From contig CABQIF010000080.1 in the NCBI GenBank assembly GCA_902464115.1, forward strand, positions 1-10,215: a DNA stretch of 10,215 bases. Direction: 5' to 3'. The stretch comes from an uncultured Ruminococcus sp. GTDB lineage: Bacteria > Bacillota > Clostridia > Oscillospirales > Ruminococcaceae. This document shows positions 1 through 5,894 of the stretch, piece by piece (position 1 is the stretch's first letter; every line of letters starts with the position of its first letter). The notes below the pieces were generated by a model. That model made no database searches and was not told the origin of the DNA. It saw nothing but the letters and a program-made list of their open reading frames with translations. The translations under genes were made by a program, and so were the position numbers.

Positions 1-4
1 ACAA

Positions 5-145
5 GGTTTCAGGGGCAATTGCGATTCCCAAGGCAAGCTGGGGATGTGCCCCAGCTTGCCGAAGTGGATTCGAGTGGTGTTCCAAGAGCATGGCACGGGG
101 ATTTCGCTGCCTGCGGGCAGCGATCAGGGCTACTCGTCCTGAACC
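5..145 (+). ncRNA. Candidate structured RNA of unknown family (possibly truncated by window edge)
   Basis: I see no convincing gene here, but several complementary segments nest into one fold. Positions 5-13 pair with 138-145 (GGTTTCAGG with CCTGAACC, one bulged T). Positions 32-43 pair perfectly with 49-60 (12 bp, loop ATGTG). Positions 71-77 pair with 130-136 (7 bp, one G-U). Positions 104-111 pair perfectly with 116-123 (8 bp, loop TGCG). A weak small hairpin may lie at 78-95. The G76-U131 wobble would be a C-A mismatch on the opposite strand, which favours the + strand. I do not see the conserved signatures of tmRNA, RNase P RNA or SRP RNA, and I cannot name the family. It may begin upstream of the window. 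The alternative is the C-terminal codons of an upstream gene, since one frame stays open from 2 to the TGA at 140-142. Confidence 0.45.
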
Positions 146-148
146 CCG

Positions 149-172
149 CCAGCATTTTTGAAAAATTGTTGG
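149..172 (+). other. Hairpin downstream of the candidate RNA, terminator-like but with a poor U-run
   Basis: CCAGCA (149-154) pairs with TGTTGG (167-172), including one G-U. With T166 bulged, the stem continues through T155-T157 and A163-A165. The flanking sequence reads into ATCAAAAAACTTTTATTT, so the U-run is broken and late. It may end whatever transcript covers 1-145. The rest of the stretch up to the rplS promoter (173-260) is A-rich and shows nothing else I can support. Confidence 0.3.
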
Positions 173-265
173 ATCAAAAAACTTTTATTTGCCTGCGGCT
201 CTCTCATCACATTCAGCTGCTGAAAATCCCGCTCGAAAAGATCCGAAAAAAATTGAAAAAAATAC

Positions 266-294
266 TTGCATTTTCCGGAAAGATGTGATATAAT
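266..294 (+). promoter_or_regulatory. Sigma-A type promoter of rplS
   Basis: A perfect TATAAT -10 box (289-294) carries a TG extension (286-287). It sits 17 bp after a weak -35, TTGCAT (266-271). The extended -10 compensates for the poor -35. Transcription should begin near 300, leaving about 190 nt of leader before the rplS start codon. The spacer contains a 10-bp perfect palindrome, TTTCCGGAAA (272-281). Confidence 0.75.
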
Positions 295-299
295 AGAAA

Positions 300-490
300 G
301 GCATTTGAAAATCCGCCTGTCTGTTCCGGATGACAGGCGAGGTGAATGCCAAAAATACGACATTCAATCGGACAGTCCGCTGACGGGAACGATTTCCGGA
401 TACTGTTTATATTTTTTTATTACCGTTCAGCCTGCCGTAAAAAATCGCAGGCACCGTTATGAATGTCTGAAAAAAACAGGAGGAACTACC
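300..490 (+). promoter_or_regulatory. Structured 5' leader of rplS, probable L19 leader element
   Basis: The untranslated stretch between promoter and start codon has several stems. CGCCTGTC (314-321) pairs with GACAGGCG (332-339). TGAATG (343-348) pairs with CATTCA (361-366). CGGA (369-372) pairs with TCCG (376-379). GCCTGC (430-435) pairs with GCAGGC (447-452). Autoregulatory L19 leaders are known upstream of rplS in low-GC Gram-positives, where the protein is thought to bind its own mRNA. Position and structure agree with that, but I have not matched the Rfam consensus. The loop of the first hairpin holds the self-complementary TCCGGA, which recurs at 395-400. The rplS frame stays open through this leader, but no upstream start has a comparable ribosome binding site. 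Confidence 0.55.
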
Positions 491-835
491 ATGGACGCAT
501 TAAAAACCATCAGCAATGCAAGCCTGAAGCAGGAAGTTCCGGCTTTTAACGTCGGCGACACTGTAAAGGTACACGTTAGAATCAAGGAAGGCGACAAGAG
601 CCGTATCCAGGTTTTTGAAGGAACCGTTATCGCAAAGAAGCACGGCGGCATCCACGAAACCTTTACCGTAAGAAGAGTTGCTTACGGCTGCGGTATGGAA
701 CGTGTTTTCCCGCTGCACTCCCCAGTTGTAGACAAGGTTGAAGTTATCCGGAGAGGTAAAGTTCGCAGAGCAAAGCTGTACTATCTGCGTGACCGTGTCG
801 GCAAGGCTGCAAAGGTTAAGGAACAGATCGGCTAA
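491..835 (+). CDS. rplS: 50S ribosomal protein L19
   Basis: The gene encodes 114 residues, the normal length for bacterial L19, which lies at the 30S-50S interface of the large subunit. The SH3-like barrel is recognisable: FNVGDTVKVHVRIKEGDKSR (19-38), QVFEGTVIAKKHGG (40-53), the conserved TFTVRRVAYGCGMERVFPLH (57-76) and the basic RRGKVRRAKLYYLR (87-100). The ATG at 491 has AGGAGG at 478-483 with a 7-nt gap. The open frame reaches back to about 266, but that part is leader, not protein. Upstream is a strong extended -10 promoter and a structured leader. Downstream is a terminator, so much of the mRNA is probably monocistronic. Codon choice is strongly biased to AAG, GAA and CTG, as expected for a ribosomal protein. 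In many bacteria trmD precedes rplS, but it is not seen here. Confidence 0.98.
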   Translation: MDALKTISNASLKQEVPAFNVGDTVKVHVRIKEGDKSRIQVFEGTVIAKKHGGIHETFTVRRVAYGCGMERVFPLHSPVVDKVEVIRRGKVRRAKLYYLRDRVGKAAKVKEQIG

Positions 836-846
836 AAAACCAGTGA

Positions 847-901
847 GCAGGCGAAACCAGACAGGGACGGTTTTTCCCGTTTTTGTCTGCCTGTTTCCTG
901 C
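847..901 (+). other. Long imperfect hairpin after rplS
   Basis: Successive arms pair across 847-901: GCAG with CTGC, GAAAC (853-857) with GTTTC (893-897), CAGACA (858-863) with TGTCTG (884-889), and ACGG (867-870) with CCGT (877-880). No U-run follows directly. It lies just before the terminator and may protect the rplS transcript end or form part of a tandem terminator. Confidence 0.5.
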
Positions 902-904
902 ACA

Positions 905-936
905 AAGAAAAAGGGGACGTATGTGCCCTTTTTTTA
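905..936 (+). terminator. Rho-independent terminator of rplS
   Basis: GGG (913-915) pairs with CCC (926-928). AC (917-918) can pair with GT (923-924) above a G-G mismatch. The stem extends by A908-A912 against the T-run at 929-935 (seven T). The A-run upstream means it could also act on the - strand. It separates rplS from the lepB operon and implies that lepB needs its own promoter or read-through. Confidence 0.75.
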
Positions 937-950
937 TTATGTGCAGGTAG

Positions 951-980
951 ATGAAACTGCAAATACTTGCAAAATATACT
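951..980 (+). promoter_or_regulatory. Possible promoter of the lepB operon
   Basis: TATACT (975-980, 5 of 6 to consensus) lies 18 bp after ATGAAA (951-956, 4 of 6). It follows the rplS terminator and precedes lepB by about 40 nt. If real, transcription starts near 987. That would rule out the in-frame ATG at 951 as the lepB start. The region also holds the duplicated motif ATACTTGCA (963-971 and 976-984). Confidence 0.35.
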
Positions 981-1019
981 TGCACCAGAAACGCAAGCAA
1001 CGGAAATGAGGGCGGAAAA

Positions 1020-1649
1020 ATGGAACCAAACACAGAAGAAACAACCAAAAAAGAGGAAAAAGGAACGTTCTGGAAAGATGCCGCAGACATGCTCGAAGCC
1101 GTTTTGATTTCCATCTTTTGCGTCATTATGCTGTTTGCCTATGTATTAAGACCCGTTACCGTAGAAGGACATTCCATGGAATCGACCCTGCAAGACCAGG
1201 ACAAGTTGTTTATGACCGATTTGTTCTATACGCCGGAACGGGGCGATATTGTCATCATTGACAACGATGCCTCCCATACATTCGATGAAAACGGCGATTT
1301 GGTCGAGGGACAGGGACTTTCCACAGTCACCACAGAAAAGCGTTTGATCAAGCGAATCATTGCCGTGGGCGGCGAAACGCTCGACATCAATTTTGACGAT
1401 GGTACAGTGACCGTTGACGGCAATGTATTGGATGAGCCGTATATCAACAATCTGACGCTCAATGACGAAGGTGCATTTTCCTATCCGATCACCATTCCGG
1501 ACGGCTATTATTTCGTCATGGGGGATAATCGGCAGCACTCTTCGGACAGCCGTTACCCGATGGTCGGTCTGGTTGCAAAAGACCAGATTATGGGAAAAGC
1601 AATCCTGCGGTTTGCACCGATTTCCAAATTTGGCGGGATTTATGACTGA
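1020..1649 (+). CDS. lepB: Signal peptidase I
   Basis: This 209-residue S26 family serine/lysine peptidase cleaves signal peptides from secreted proteins on the outer face of the membrane. A charged cytosolic N-terminus (1-26) leads into one membrane segment (27-43, AVLISIFCVIMLFAYVL). Box B follows, VEGHSMESTL, with nucleophile Ser52. The general-base Lys111 lies in RLIKRIIAVGGE, and box E is MGDNRQHSSDSR near 172-183. There is a loop between GDIVII and the lysine box that is moderately extended. I chose the ATG at 1020 because GAGGGCGG (1008-1015) precedes it. The in-frame ATG at 951 would add 23 residues, has no good ribosome binding site and overlaps a likely promoter. It begins a six-gene run and is 14 nt upstream of rbgA. 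LepB beside rplS and rbgA is a common Firmicute arrangement. Confidence 0.95.
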   Translation: MEPNTEETTKKEEKGTFWKDAADMLEAVLISIFCVIMLFAYVLRPVTVEGHSMESTLQDQDKLFMTDLFYTPERGDIVIIDNDASHTFDENGDLVEGQGLSTVTTEKRLIKRIIAVGGETLDINFDDGTVTVDGNVLDEPYINNLTLNDEGAFSYPITIPDGYYFVMGDNRQHSSDSRYPMVGLVAKDQIMGKAILRFAPISKFGGIYD

Positions 1650-1663
1650 GAACAGGAGGCAGA

Positions 1664-2536
1664 ATGTCTGAAATTCAGATGGGAACGATTCAATGGTTTC
1701 CCGGACATATGACAAAAACACGCCGGATGATTGCGGCAAATCTGTCTTTGGTGGATGCTGTGGTGGAAATTCTGGATGCCAGAATTCCCAGCAGCAGCCA
1801 GAATCCGGAAATGCAGCGTTTGGTGAAGGAAAAACCTCGCATGCTGCTCCTGAACAAGGCAGATATGGCAGATCCGAACGCCACAGCCCGTTGGGTGCAG
1901 TACTATCAGAAGCAAAACCTGCTTGCCCTGCCGCTGGACTGCAAGACCGGAAAAGGCATCAAGCAATTTGTCCCGATGGTACGCAACCAGCTGCTGAAAC
2001 CGCTGATGGAAAAACGGGCGAGAGCCGGCATTGTCGGTGCACCCATTCGTCTGATGATTGTCGGGATTCCAAATGTGGGAAAATCTTCGTTTATCAATCG
2101 CATGGCACAGTCCAAGAAGGCAAAGGTGGAAGACCGTCCGGGTGTCACCCGTACCAAACAATGGGTGAAGATCGGCGACCAGATGGAATTGCTCGATATG
2201 CCGGGGGTTCTCTGGCCGAAGTTCGACGATCAGGAAGTTGCAAAGCGGCTTGCCTTTACCGGTGCGATTAAAGATGATATTATGGACTTGGAAAGTCTGG
2301 CAATGCTCCTGCTGGAATTTTTGGCGGAGCGATACCCAAAGGCACTGGAAGCCCGTTATAAAATGCAGGTTTCTGATGCGGACAGTGGGTTGCAGCTGCT
2401 GGAACAGCTCGGCAGAAAACGTGGTATGCTGATCTCTGGCGGCGAAGTCAACTATGAACGGGCAGCTATTACCGTTTTAGATGAATTCCGCAGCGGTACG
2501 CTGGGACGGCTCACGCTGGAATTACCGGAGGCGTGA
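1664..2536 (+). CDS. rbgA: Ribosome biogenesis GTPase RbgA (YlqF)
   Basis: The 290-residue protein belongs to the circularly permuted YlqF/YawG GTPases, in which G4 precedes G1. In order: N-terminal WFPGHMTK (11-18), DARIP (38-42), G4 NKAD (64-67), G1 GIPNVGKSS (134-142), G2-like DRPGVTR (157-163) and G3 DMPG (178-181). A C-terminal helical RNA-binding domain (about 200-290) follows. The Gln-to-hydrophobic change after G3 (DMPGVLWP) marks this family of hydrophobic amino acid-substituted GTPases. Work in Bacillus subtilis shows that RbgA promotes late assembly of the 50S subunit. AGGAGG (1654-1659) precedes the ATG by 4 nt. The proximity to rplS (L19) and rnhB is conserved in many Firmicutes. 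The stop is only 2 nt before the rnhB start, suggesting translational coupling. Confidence 0.96.
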   Translation: MSEIQMGTIQWFPGHMTKTRRMIAANLSLVDAVVEILDARIPSSSQNPEMQRLVKEKPRMLLLNKADMADPNATARWVQYYQKQNLLALPLDCKTGKGIKQFVPMVRNQLLKPLMEKRARAGIVGAPIRLMIVGIPNVGKSSFINRMAQSKKAKVEDRPGVTRTKQWVKIGDQMELLDMPGVLWPKFDDQEVAKRLAFTGAIKDDIMDLESLAMLLLEFLAERYPKALEARYKMQVSDADSGLQLLEQLGRKRGMLISGGEVNYERAAITVLDEFRSGTLGRLTLELPEA

Positions 2537-2538
2537 CA

Positions 2539-3174
2539 ATGGCTCGAACAGCAGTACCACAGTTTGATTTATACGGCTATGATGCCGAAAAACGGCAGCA
2601 ATTCCCGTTGCTCTGCGGCGTGGACGAAGCCGGAAGAGGTCCACTCGCTGGGGATGTCTATGCAGCAGCCGTCATTCTCTCGCCGGAACACCTGCCGGAG
2701 GGGCTGAACGACAGCAAGAAACTCTCAGAGAAAAAACGGGAATTGTTATTTCCGCAGATTCAGGAGCAGGCAATTGCCTATTGCATTGCTACCGCAAGCG
2801 TGGCAGAAATCGAAGCCTATAACATCTTAGGGGCAACGATGCTTGCCATGCAGCGTGCCGTTGCAGGTTTGTCGGTGCAGCCGAATCACGTTTTGATTGA
2901 CGGAAACCGGATGCCGGAGCTTTCTGTTCCCGCAGAAACCGTGGTGAAAGGCGATGCCCATTCTGCAACGATCGCAGCCGCTTCGATTCTGGCAAAGGTG
3001 GCGAGAGATCACTACTTGTTGGAACTCGACCGGCAGTATCCGCAGTATGGCTTTGCTCAGCATAAGGGCTATGGGACAAAGGCACACTGTGCGGCGATTT
3101 TGCGGTACGGGGCTTCTCCCGCACACCGGAAGGCATTCCTGAGAAAGCTGTTGCAAGGCCATGACACCAAGTGA
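2539..3174 (+). CDS. rnhB: Ribonuclease HII
   Basis: The 211-residue type 2 RNase H cuts RNA in RNA-DNA hybrids and starts removal of single ribonucleotides from DNA. The catalytic set is complete: Asp29 and Glu30 in VDEAGRGPLAG (28-38), Asp121 in LIDGN (119-123) and Asp139 in KGDAHSATIAAASILAKVARD (137-157). NDSKKLSEKKRE (57-68) and KGYGTKAH are also typical. The ATG at 2539 was chosen over the in-frame GTG at 2533 because GGAGG (2527-2531) is 7 nt from the ATG but only 1 nt from the GTG. It begins 2 nt after the rbgA stop, and its last 14 nt overlap yraN. The length matches the family. No N-terminal extension of the RNase HIII type is present. Confidence 0.97.
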   Translation: MARTAVPQFDLYGYDAEKRQQFPLLCGVDEAGRGPLAGDVYAAAVILSPEHLPEGLNDSKKLSEKKRELLFPQIQEQAIAYCIATASVAEIEAYNILGATMLAMQRAVAGLSVQPNHVLIDGNRMPELSVPAETVVKGDAHSATIAAASILAKVARDHYLLELDRQYPQYGFAQHKGYGTKAHCAAILRYGASPAHRKAFLRKLLQGHDTK

Positions 3175-3541
3175 AGCCGGACGGCGTGGGGAAACTGCCG
3201 TCTGCCAGTATTTGCTTCAGCGTGGCTACACGATTCGGAAACGTAATTACCGGATACGGGGCGGAGAAATTGACATCATTGCACAAAAGGACGAAATTCT
3301 TGCCTTTGTGGAAGTCAAAAGCCGCAGGCAGAGTGAGGGCTTCCCATTGGAGTATCTCTCTCCGCAGCAGCAACTTCGCATTGTGAAAGCCTCTTTGCAA
3401 TACTGTGCAGCAGAGAATCCAGACTGGGCGTTGCAGCCTCGCTATGATGCCGCAGCCGTAGTGACAGAACGGGGACAGATTGTTTCCATAGAATACATAG
3501 AAAACGCATTCGATGCCAGTGGGCTGGATGCGATAAGATAG
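3161..3541 (+). CDS. yraN: YraN/UPF0102 family protein, predicted PD-(D/E)xK nuclease fold
   Basis: The 126-residue protein matches UPF0102. The N-terminal signature GRRGETAVCQYLLQRGYTI (7-25) is followed by RNYRIRGGEIDIIA (28-41) and FVEVKSR (49-55). Glu11, Glu36, Asp38, Glu51 and Lys53 together make a Holliday-junction-resolvase-like PD-(D/E)xK site. The family is widespread and adjacent to rnhB in many genomes, but its biochemical role is not settled, and no activity should be assumed from the fold. The start overlaps the end of rnhB by 14 nt and has only a weak AAGG upstream, so it is probably translated by coupling. The C-terminal part (VVTERGQIVSIEYIENAF) is the usual last strand. thrC follows 16 nt later. 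Confidence 0.92.
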   Translation: MTPSEAGRRGETAVCQYLLQRGYTIRKRNYRIRGGEIDIIAQKDEILAFVEVKSRRQSEGFPLEYLSPQQQLRIVKASLQYCAAENPDWALQPRYDAAAVVTERGQIVSIEYIENAFDASGLDAIR

Positions 3542-3557
3542 GAAAAGGGTGGTTGTT

Positions 3558-5054
3558 ATGTATTATAAAAGTACAAGAGATAGCAGCGTACGGGTAGAAA
3601 GTGCCGTTGCGATTTCGCAGGGGATTTCTGCTGATGGCGGTCTGTTCGTACCGGAACAGATTCCGTCGATTACCAAGGAAGAACTGGCTGCTCTGGCAGA
3701 CAAGACCTATGCACAGCGGGCAGCATTTGTATTTTCCCGTTATCTGACCGATTTCACCGAAGCAGAATTGGTTTACTGCACCGAAAGTGCTTATAACACC
3801 AAGCGGTTTGAAACAGAAAATATCGCAGAAATTGCACACCTCTTTGAAGGCACTTACATGCTCGAACTGTGGCATGGCCCAACCTGTGCATTTAAGGATA
3901 TGGCATTGCAGATTCTGCCGTATTTCCTGACCACAGCGATGAAGAAGCTGCAACTGAAAGAAAAAATCGTCATTCTGGTTGCAACTTCCGGCGACACCGG
4001 CAAGGCTGCTCTCGAAGGCTTCAAGGATGTAGAAGGCACAGAGATCATGGTCTTCTATCCGGAAGATGGCGTCAGCGATATGCAGAAGCGGCAGATGGTC
4101 ACACAGGAAGGCAGCAATGTCAACGTGTGTGCCGTAAAGGGCAACTTTGACGACTGCCAGAGCGGTGTGAAGAAGATCTTCACCGACAAGACCGTCAAGG
4201 AAGAACTGGCTGCCGGAAATATGCGGTTCTCCAGTGCGAATTCTATCAACTGGGGACGGCTCGTTCCACAGATCGTTTACTATGTGTCCTCTTATGTGAC
4301 ACTGGTACAGCAGGGCGAATTGCAGATGGGCGAAACGCTGAACGTCGTTGTTCCGACTGGTAACTTCGGCAACATTCTCGCTGCTTATTATGCAAAGCAA
4401 ATGGGCGTGCCGCTCGGCAAGCTGATTTGTGCATCCAATATCAACAAGGTTTTGACCGATTTCATCAACACCGGCATTTATAACCGGAATCGGGAATTCT
4501 ATGCAACCTGCTCGCCGTCTATGGATATTCTGATTTCCAGCAATCTGGAACGGCTGCTGTATCTGCTGACGGGCGAAGATGATGCACAGATTCGGGAATG
4601 GTTCACCGCTCTGTCTGAAACCGGTACTTATGAAGTGACCGATGCCGTTAAGACTGCCCTCCAGAAGGACTTCTTCGGCGGATTCTGCGATGATGCTGCC
4701 ACCAAGGCAACCATTCATCAGGTTTATGAAACCTATGGCTATACCTGCGATACCCATACTGCTGTTGCAGTTAAGGTTTATCAGGATTACCGCAAGGCAA
4801 CTGGCGACACCACAAAGACCCTGATCGCATCCACTGCAAGCCCGTATAAGTTCAGCCCGAGCGTGCTCGAAGCCATCGCAAAAGAACCGGTTTCCGGCGA
4901 TGAATATGCAATGGTTGACCAGCTGCACGAACTCTCGAACCTGCCGATTCCAGCAGCACTGGCAGACCTCAAGAACAAGGAACGCCGCTTCACCAGCTGC
5001 ATCGACAAGAACGACCTGCAAAGCTTCGTTTTGCAGCAGCTGCACTTAGGATAA
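3558..5054 (+). CDS. thrC: Threonine synthase
   Basis: The 498-residue PLP enzyme converts O-phosphohomoserine to threonine and phosphate, the last step of threonine synthesis. The length and the N-terminus YKSTRDSSVRVESAVAISQG fit the long form of the family (as in yeast and E. coli). PLP-binding Lys113 lies in HGPTCAFKDMALQ (106-118). The phosphate-site SGDTG is at 144-148, the cofactor-nitrogen region VVPTGNFGN lies near 264-272, and ASNINKVLTDFINTG follows. I prefer the ATG at 3558 over the in-frame GTG at 3549, because AAGGGTGG (3545-3552) overlaps the GTG. It sits only 16 nt after yraN and 3 nt before a phosphoesterase gene. No T-box or other leader is visible, so it is expressed with the operon rather than through a dedicated amino-acid-sensing leader. 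Codon use is more biased than in lepB or rbgA. Confidence 0.96.
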   Translation: MYYKSTRDSSVRVESAVAISQGISADGGLFVPEQIPSITKEELAALADKTYAQRAAFVFSRYLTDFTEAELVYCTESAYNTKRFETENIAEIAHLFEGTYMLELWHGPTCAFKDMALQILPYFLTTAMKKLQLKEKIVILVATSGDTGKAALEGFKDVEGTEIMVFYPEDGVSDMQKRQMVTQEGSNVNVCAVKGNFDDCQSGVKKIFTDKTVKEELAAGNMRFSSANSINWGRLVPQIVYYVSSYVTLVQQGELQMGETLNVVVPTGNFGNILAAYYAKQMGVPLGKLICASNINKVLTDFINTGIYNRNREFYATCSPSMDILISSNLERLLYLLTGEDDAQIREWFTALSETGTYEVTDAVKTALQKDFFGGFCDDAATKATIHQVYETYGYTCDTHTAVAVKVYQDYRKATGDTTKTLIASTASPYKFSPSVLEAIAKEPVSGDEYAMVDQLHELSNLPIPAALADLKNKERRFTSCIDKNDLQSFVLQQLHLG

Positions 5055-5057
5055 GCC

Positions 5058-5747
5058 ATGCAGTTATACGGAATCGGTGACCTGCATCTGTCACTGGGCG
5101 TGCCGGAAAAGCCGATGGACATTTTTCACGGCTGGGAAAATTATATGCAGCTGCTGGAACAACACTGGCGGGCAATGGTTCAGCCGGAAGATACAGTAGT
5201 GCTGGCAGGCGACCTCTCCTGGGGCATGACGCTGCCGCAGGCAAAAGCCGATTTCGCTTTTCTCGAAACCCTGCCGGGACAGAAAATTATCTTAAAGGGC
5301 AACCATGATTACTGGTGGAATTCCATGAAGAAAATGCAGCAGTTTTTTGCGGACAATGGCTTTGAGAGCCTGCACATCCTGCACAACAATCACTATGCAT
5401 TTCAGCAATATGGAATCTGCGGAACAAGAGGCTGGGTCAGCATCAACGGCGAAACCGCTGACGCAAAAGTGTTGGCTCGGGAAGTGCAGCGGCTGGAAGT
5501 TTCCATTCAGTCTGCATTGAAAGAACAGCTCACCCCCATTGTGTTCCTGCACTATCCGCCGATCTATGGAAATTCCTACAACTATGAGATCTTAGAGGTG
5601 CTGCACCGCTACGCCATTACAGAGTGCTATTATGGGCATATCCACGGAAAAGCCCATCAATACGCCTTTGAAGGGGTCTATGAGGAAACCAAAATGCACT
5701 TGATCTCTGGTGATTATATACAATTTAAGCCCGTAAAAATCGTTTGA
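5058..5747 (+). CDS. Calcineurin-like metallophosphoesterase (COG1768-type)
   Basis: This 229-residue cytosolic protein has the complete two-metal phosphoesterase set: GDLHLS (Asp8, His10), AGDLSWG (Asp52), KGNHDYWW (Asn82, His83), FLHYPP (His165) and YYGHIHG (His194, His196). The pattern GDLSWG plus GNHDYWW plus HYPPIY resembles a small family of predicted phosphohydrolases in Firmicutes whose substrate is unknown. There is no signal peptide or membrane segment. The start lies 3 nt after the thrC stop, and the only ribosome binding site is TAGGA inside the thrC end, so translation is probably coupled. No terminator is evident after it, and the following 147 nt hold the tig promoter. Phosphatase activity is likely from the motifs, but a specific metabolite or nucleotide substrate cannot be read from sequence. 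Confidence 0.9.
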   Translation: MQLYGIGDLHLSLGVPEKPMDIFHGWENYMQLLEQHWRAMVQPEDTVVLAGDLSWGMTLPQAKADFAFLETLPGQKIILKGNHDYWWNSMKKMQQFFADNGFESLHILHNNHYAFQQYGICGTRGWVSINGETADAKVLAREVQRLEVSIQSALKEQLTPIVFLHYPPIYGNSYNYEILEVLHRYAITECYYGHIHGKAHQYAFEGVYEETKMHLISGDYIQFKPVKIV

Positions 5748-5779
5748 TTTGTGCAAAAAAGAGAAGTGGAAAATTTCTA

Positions 5780-5808
5780 TAGCCAAAAAAAACGGAATAT
5801 GGTATAAT
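5780..5808 (+). promoter_or_regulatory. Promoter of tig
   Basis: TATAAT (5803-5808) with TG extension (5800-5801) is preceded by TAGCCA (5780-5785, 4 of 6) at 17 bp. The predicted start near 5815 gives an 80-nt leader. No CtsR heptad repeat or CIRCE inverted repeat is present, so heat-shock control by those repressors is not indicated. Confidence 0.7.
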
Positions 5809-5814
5809 AAACAA

Positions 5815-5880
5815 GCGTGCATAAAACGAAAACATTCGCACATGGCTCGTTTTCAGTGTGCGTGGTGAAATAGAAATATG
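5815..5880 (+). promoter_or_regulatory. tig leader with two competing stems
   Basis: AAAACGA (5823-5829) can pair with TCGTTTT (5847-5853). CGCACA (5837-5842) can pair with TGTGCG (5857-5862). The two stems are offset so that they cannot both form in full. Neither is followed by a U-run, so this is not a terminator as it stands. The ribosome binding site at 5880-5884 lies outside both. Confidence 0.3.
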
Positions 5881-5894
5881 GAGGACGAACAATC

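Noticed and set aside
2..142. 46-codon open frame ending in TGA at 140-142, possible C-terminus of an upstream gene
   Set aside because: The frame has no recognisable family features and its bases are also used in four complementary stems. I cannot exclude it, since the window cuts it, but I did not call it as a gene.
19..288. 89-codon open frame starting with TTG
   Set aside because: It has no ribosome binding site, no recognisable domain, and runs through the folded segment and into the rplS promoter.
266..490. In-frame upstream extension of rplS
   Set aside because: It would begin inside the promoter and add 75 residues unknown in L19. The ATG at 491 has an excellent AGGAGG and gives the family length.
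738..950. Small + strand open frame overlapping the end of rplS
   Set aside because: It lies within rplS and its terminator hairpins, and lacks a plausible start signal.
951..1019. 23-codon N-terminal extension of lepB from the ATG at 951
   Set aside because: There is no ribosome binding site in front of this ATG. The region contains a candidate promoter and repeats, while the ATG at 1020 has a good Shine-Dalgarno sequence.
3315..5045. Long 576-codon open frame antisense to thrC
   Set aside because: It is a mirror of the biased codon use of thrC, with no ribosome binding site and no recognisable protein features.
5748..5815. Terminator after the phosphoesterase gene
   Set aside because: I looked for a stem with a U-run and found none. 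The A-rich stretch is promoter upstream sequence.
5748..5894. CtsR or CIRCE stress-repressor site before tig
   Set aside because: No tandem GGTCAAA heptads or CIRCE-type inverted repeat are present.
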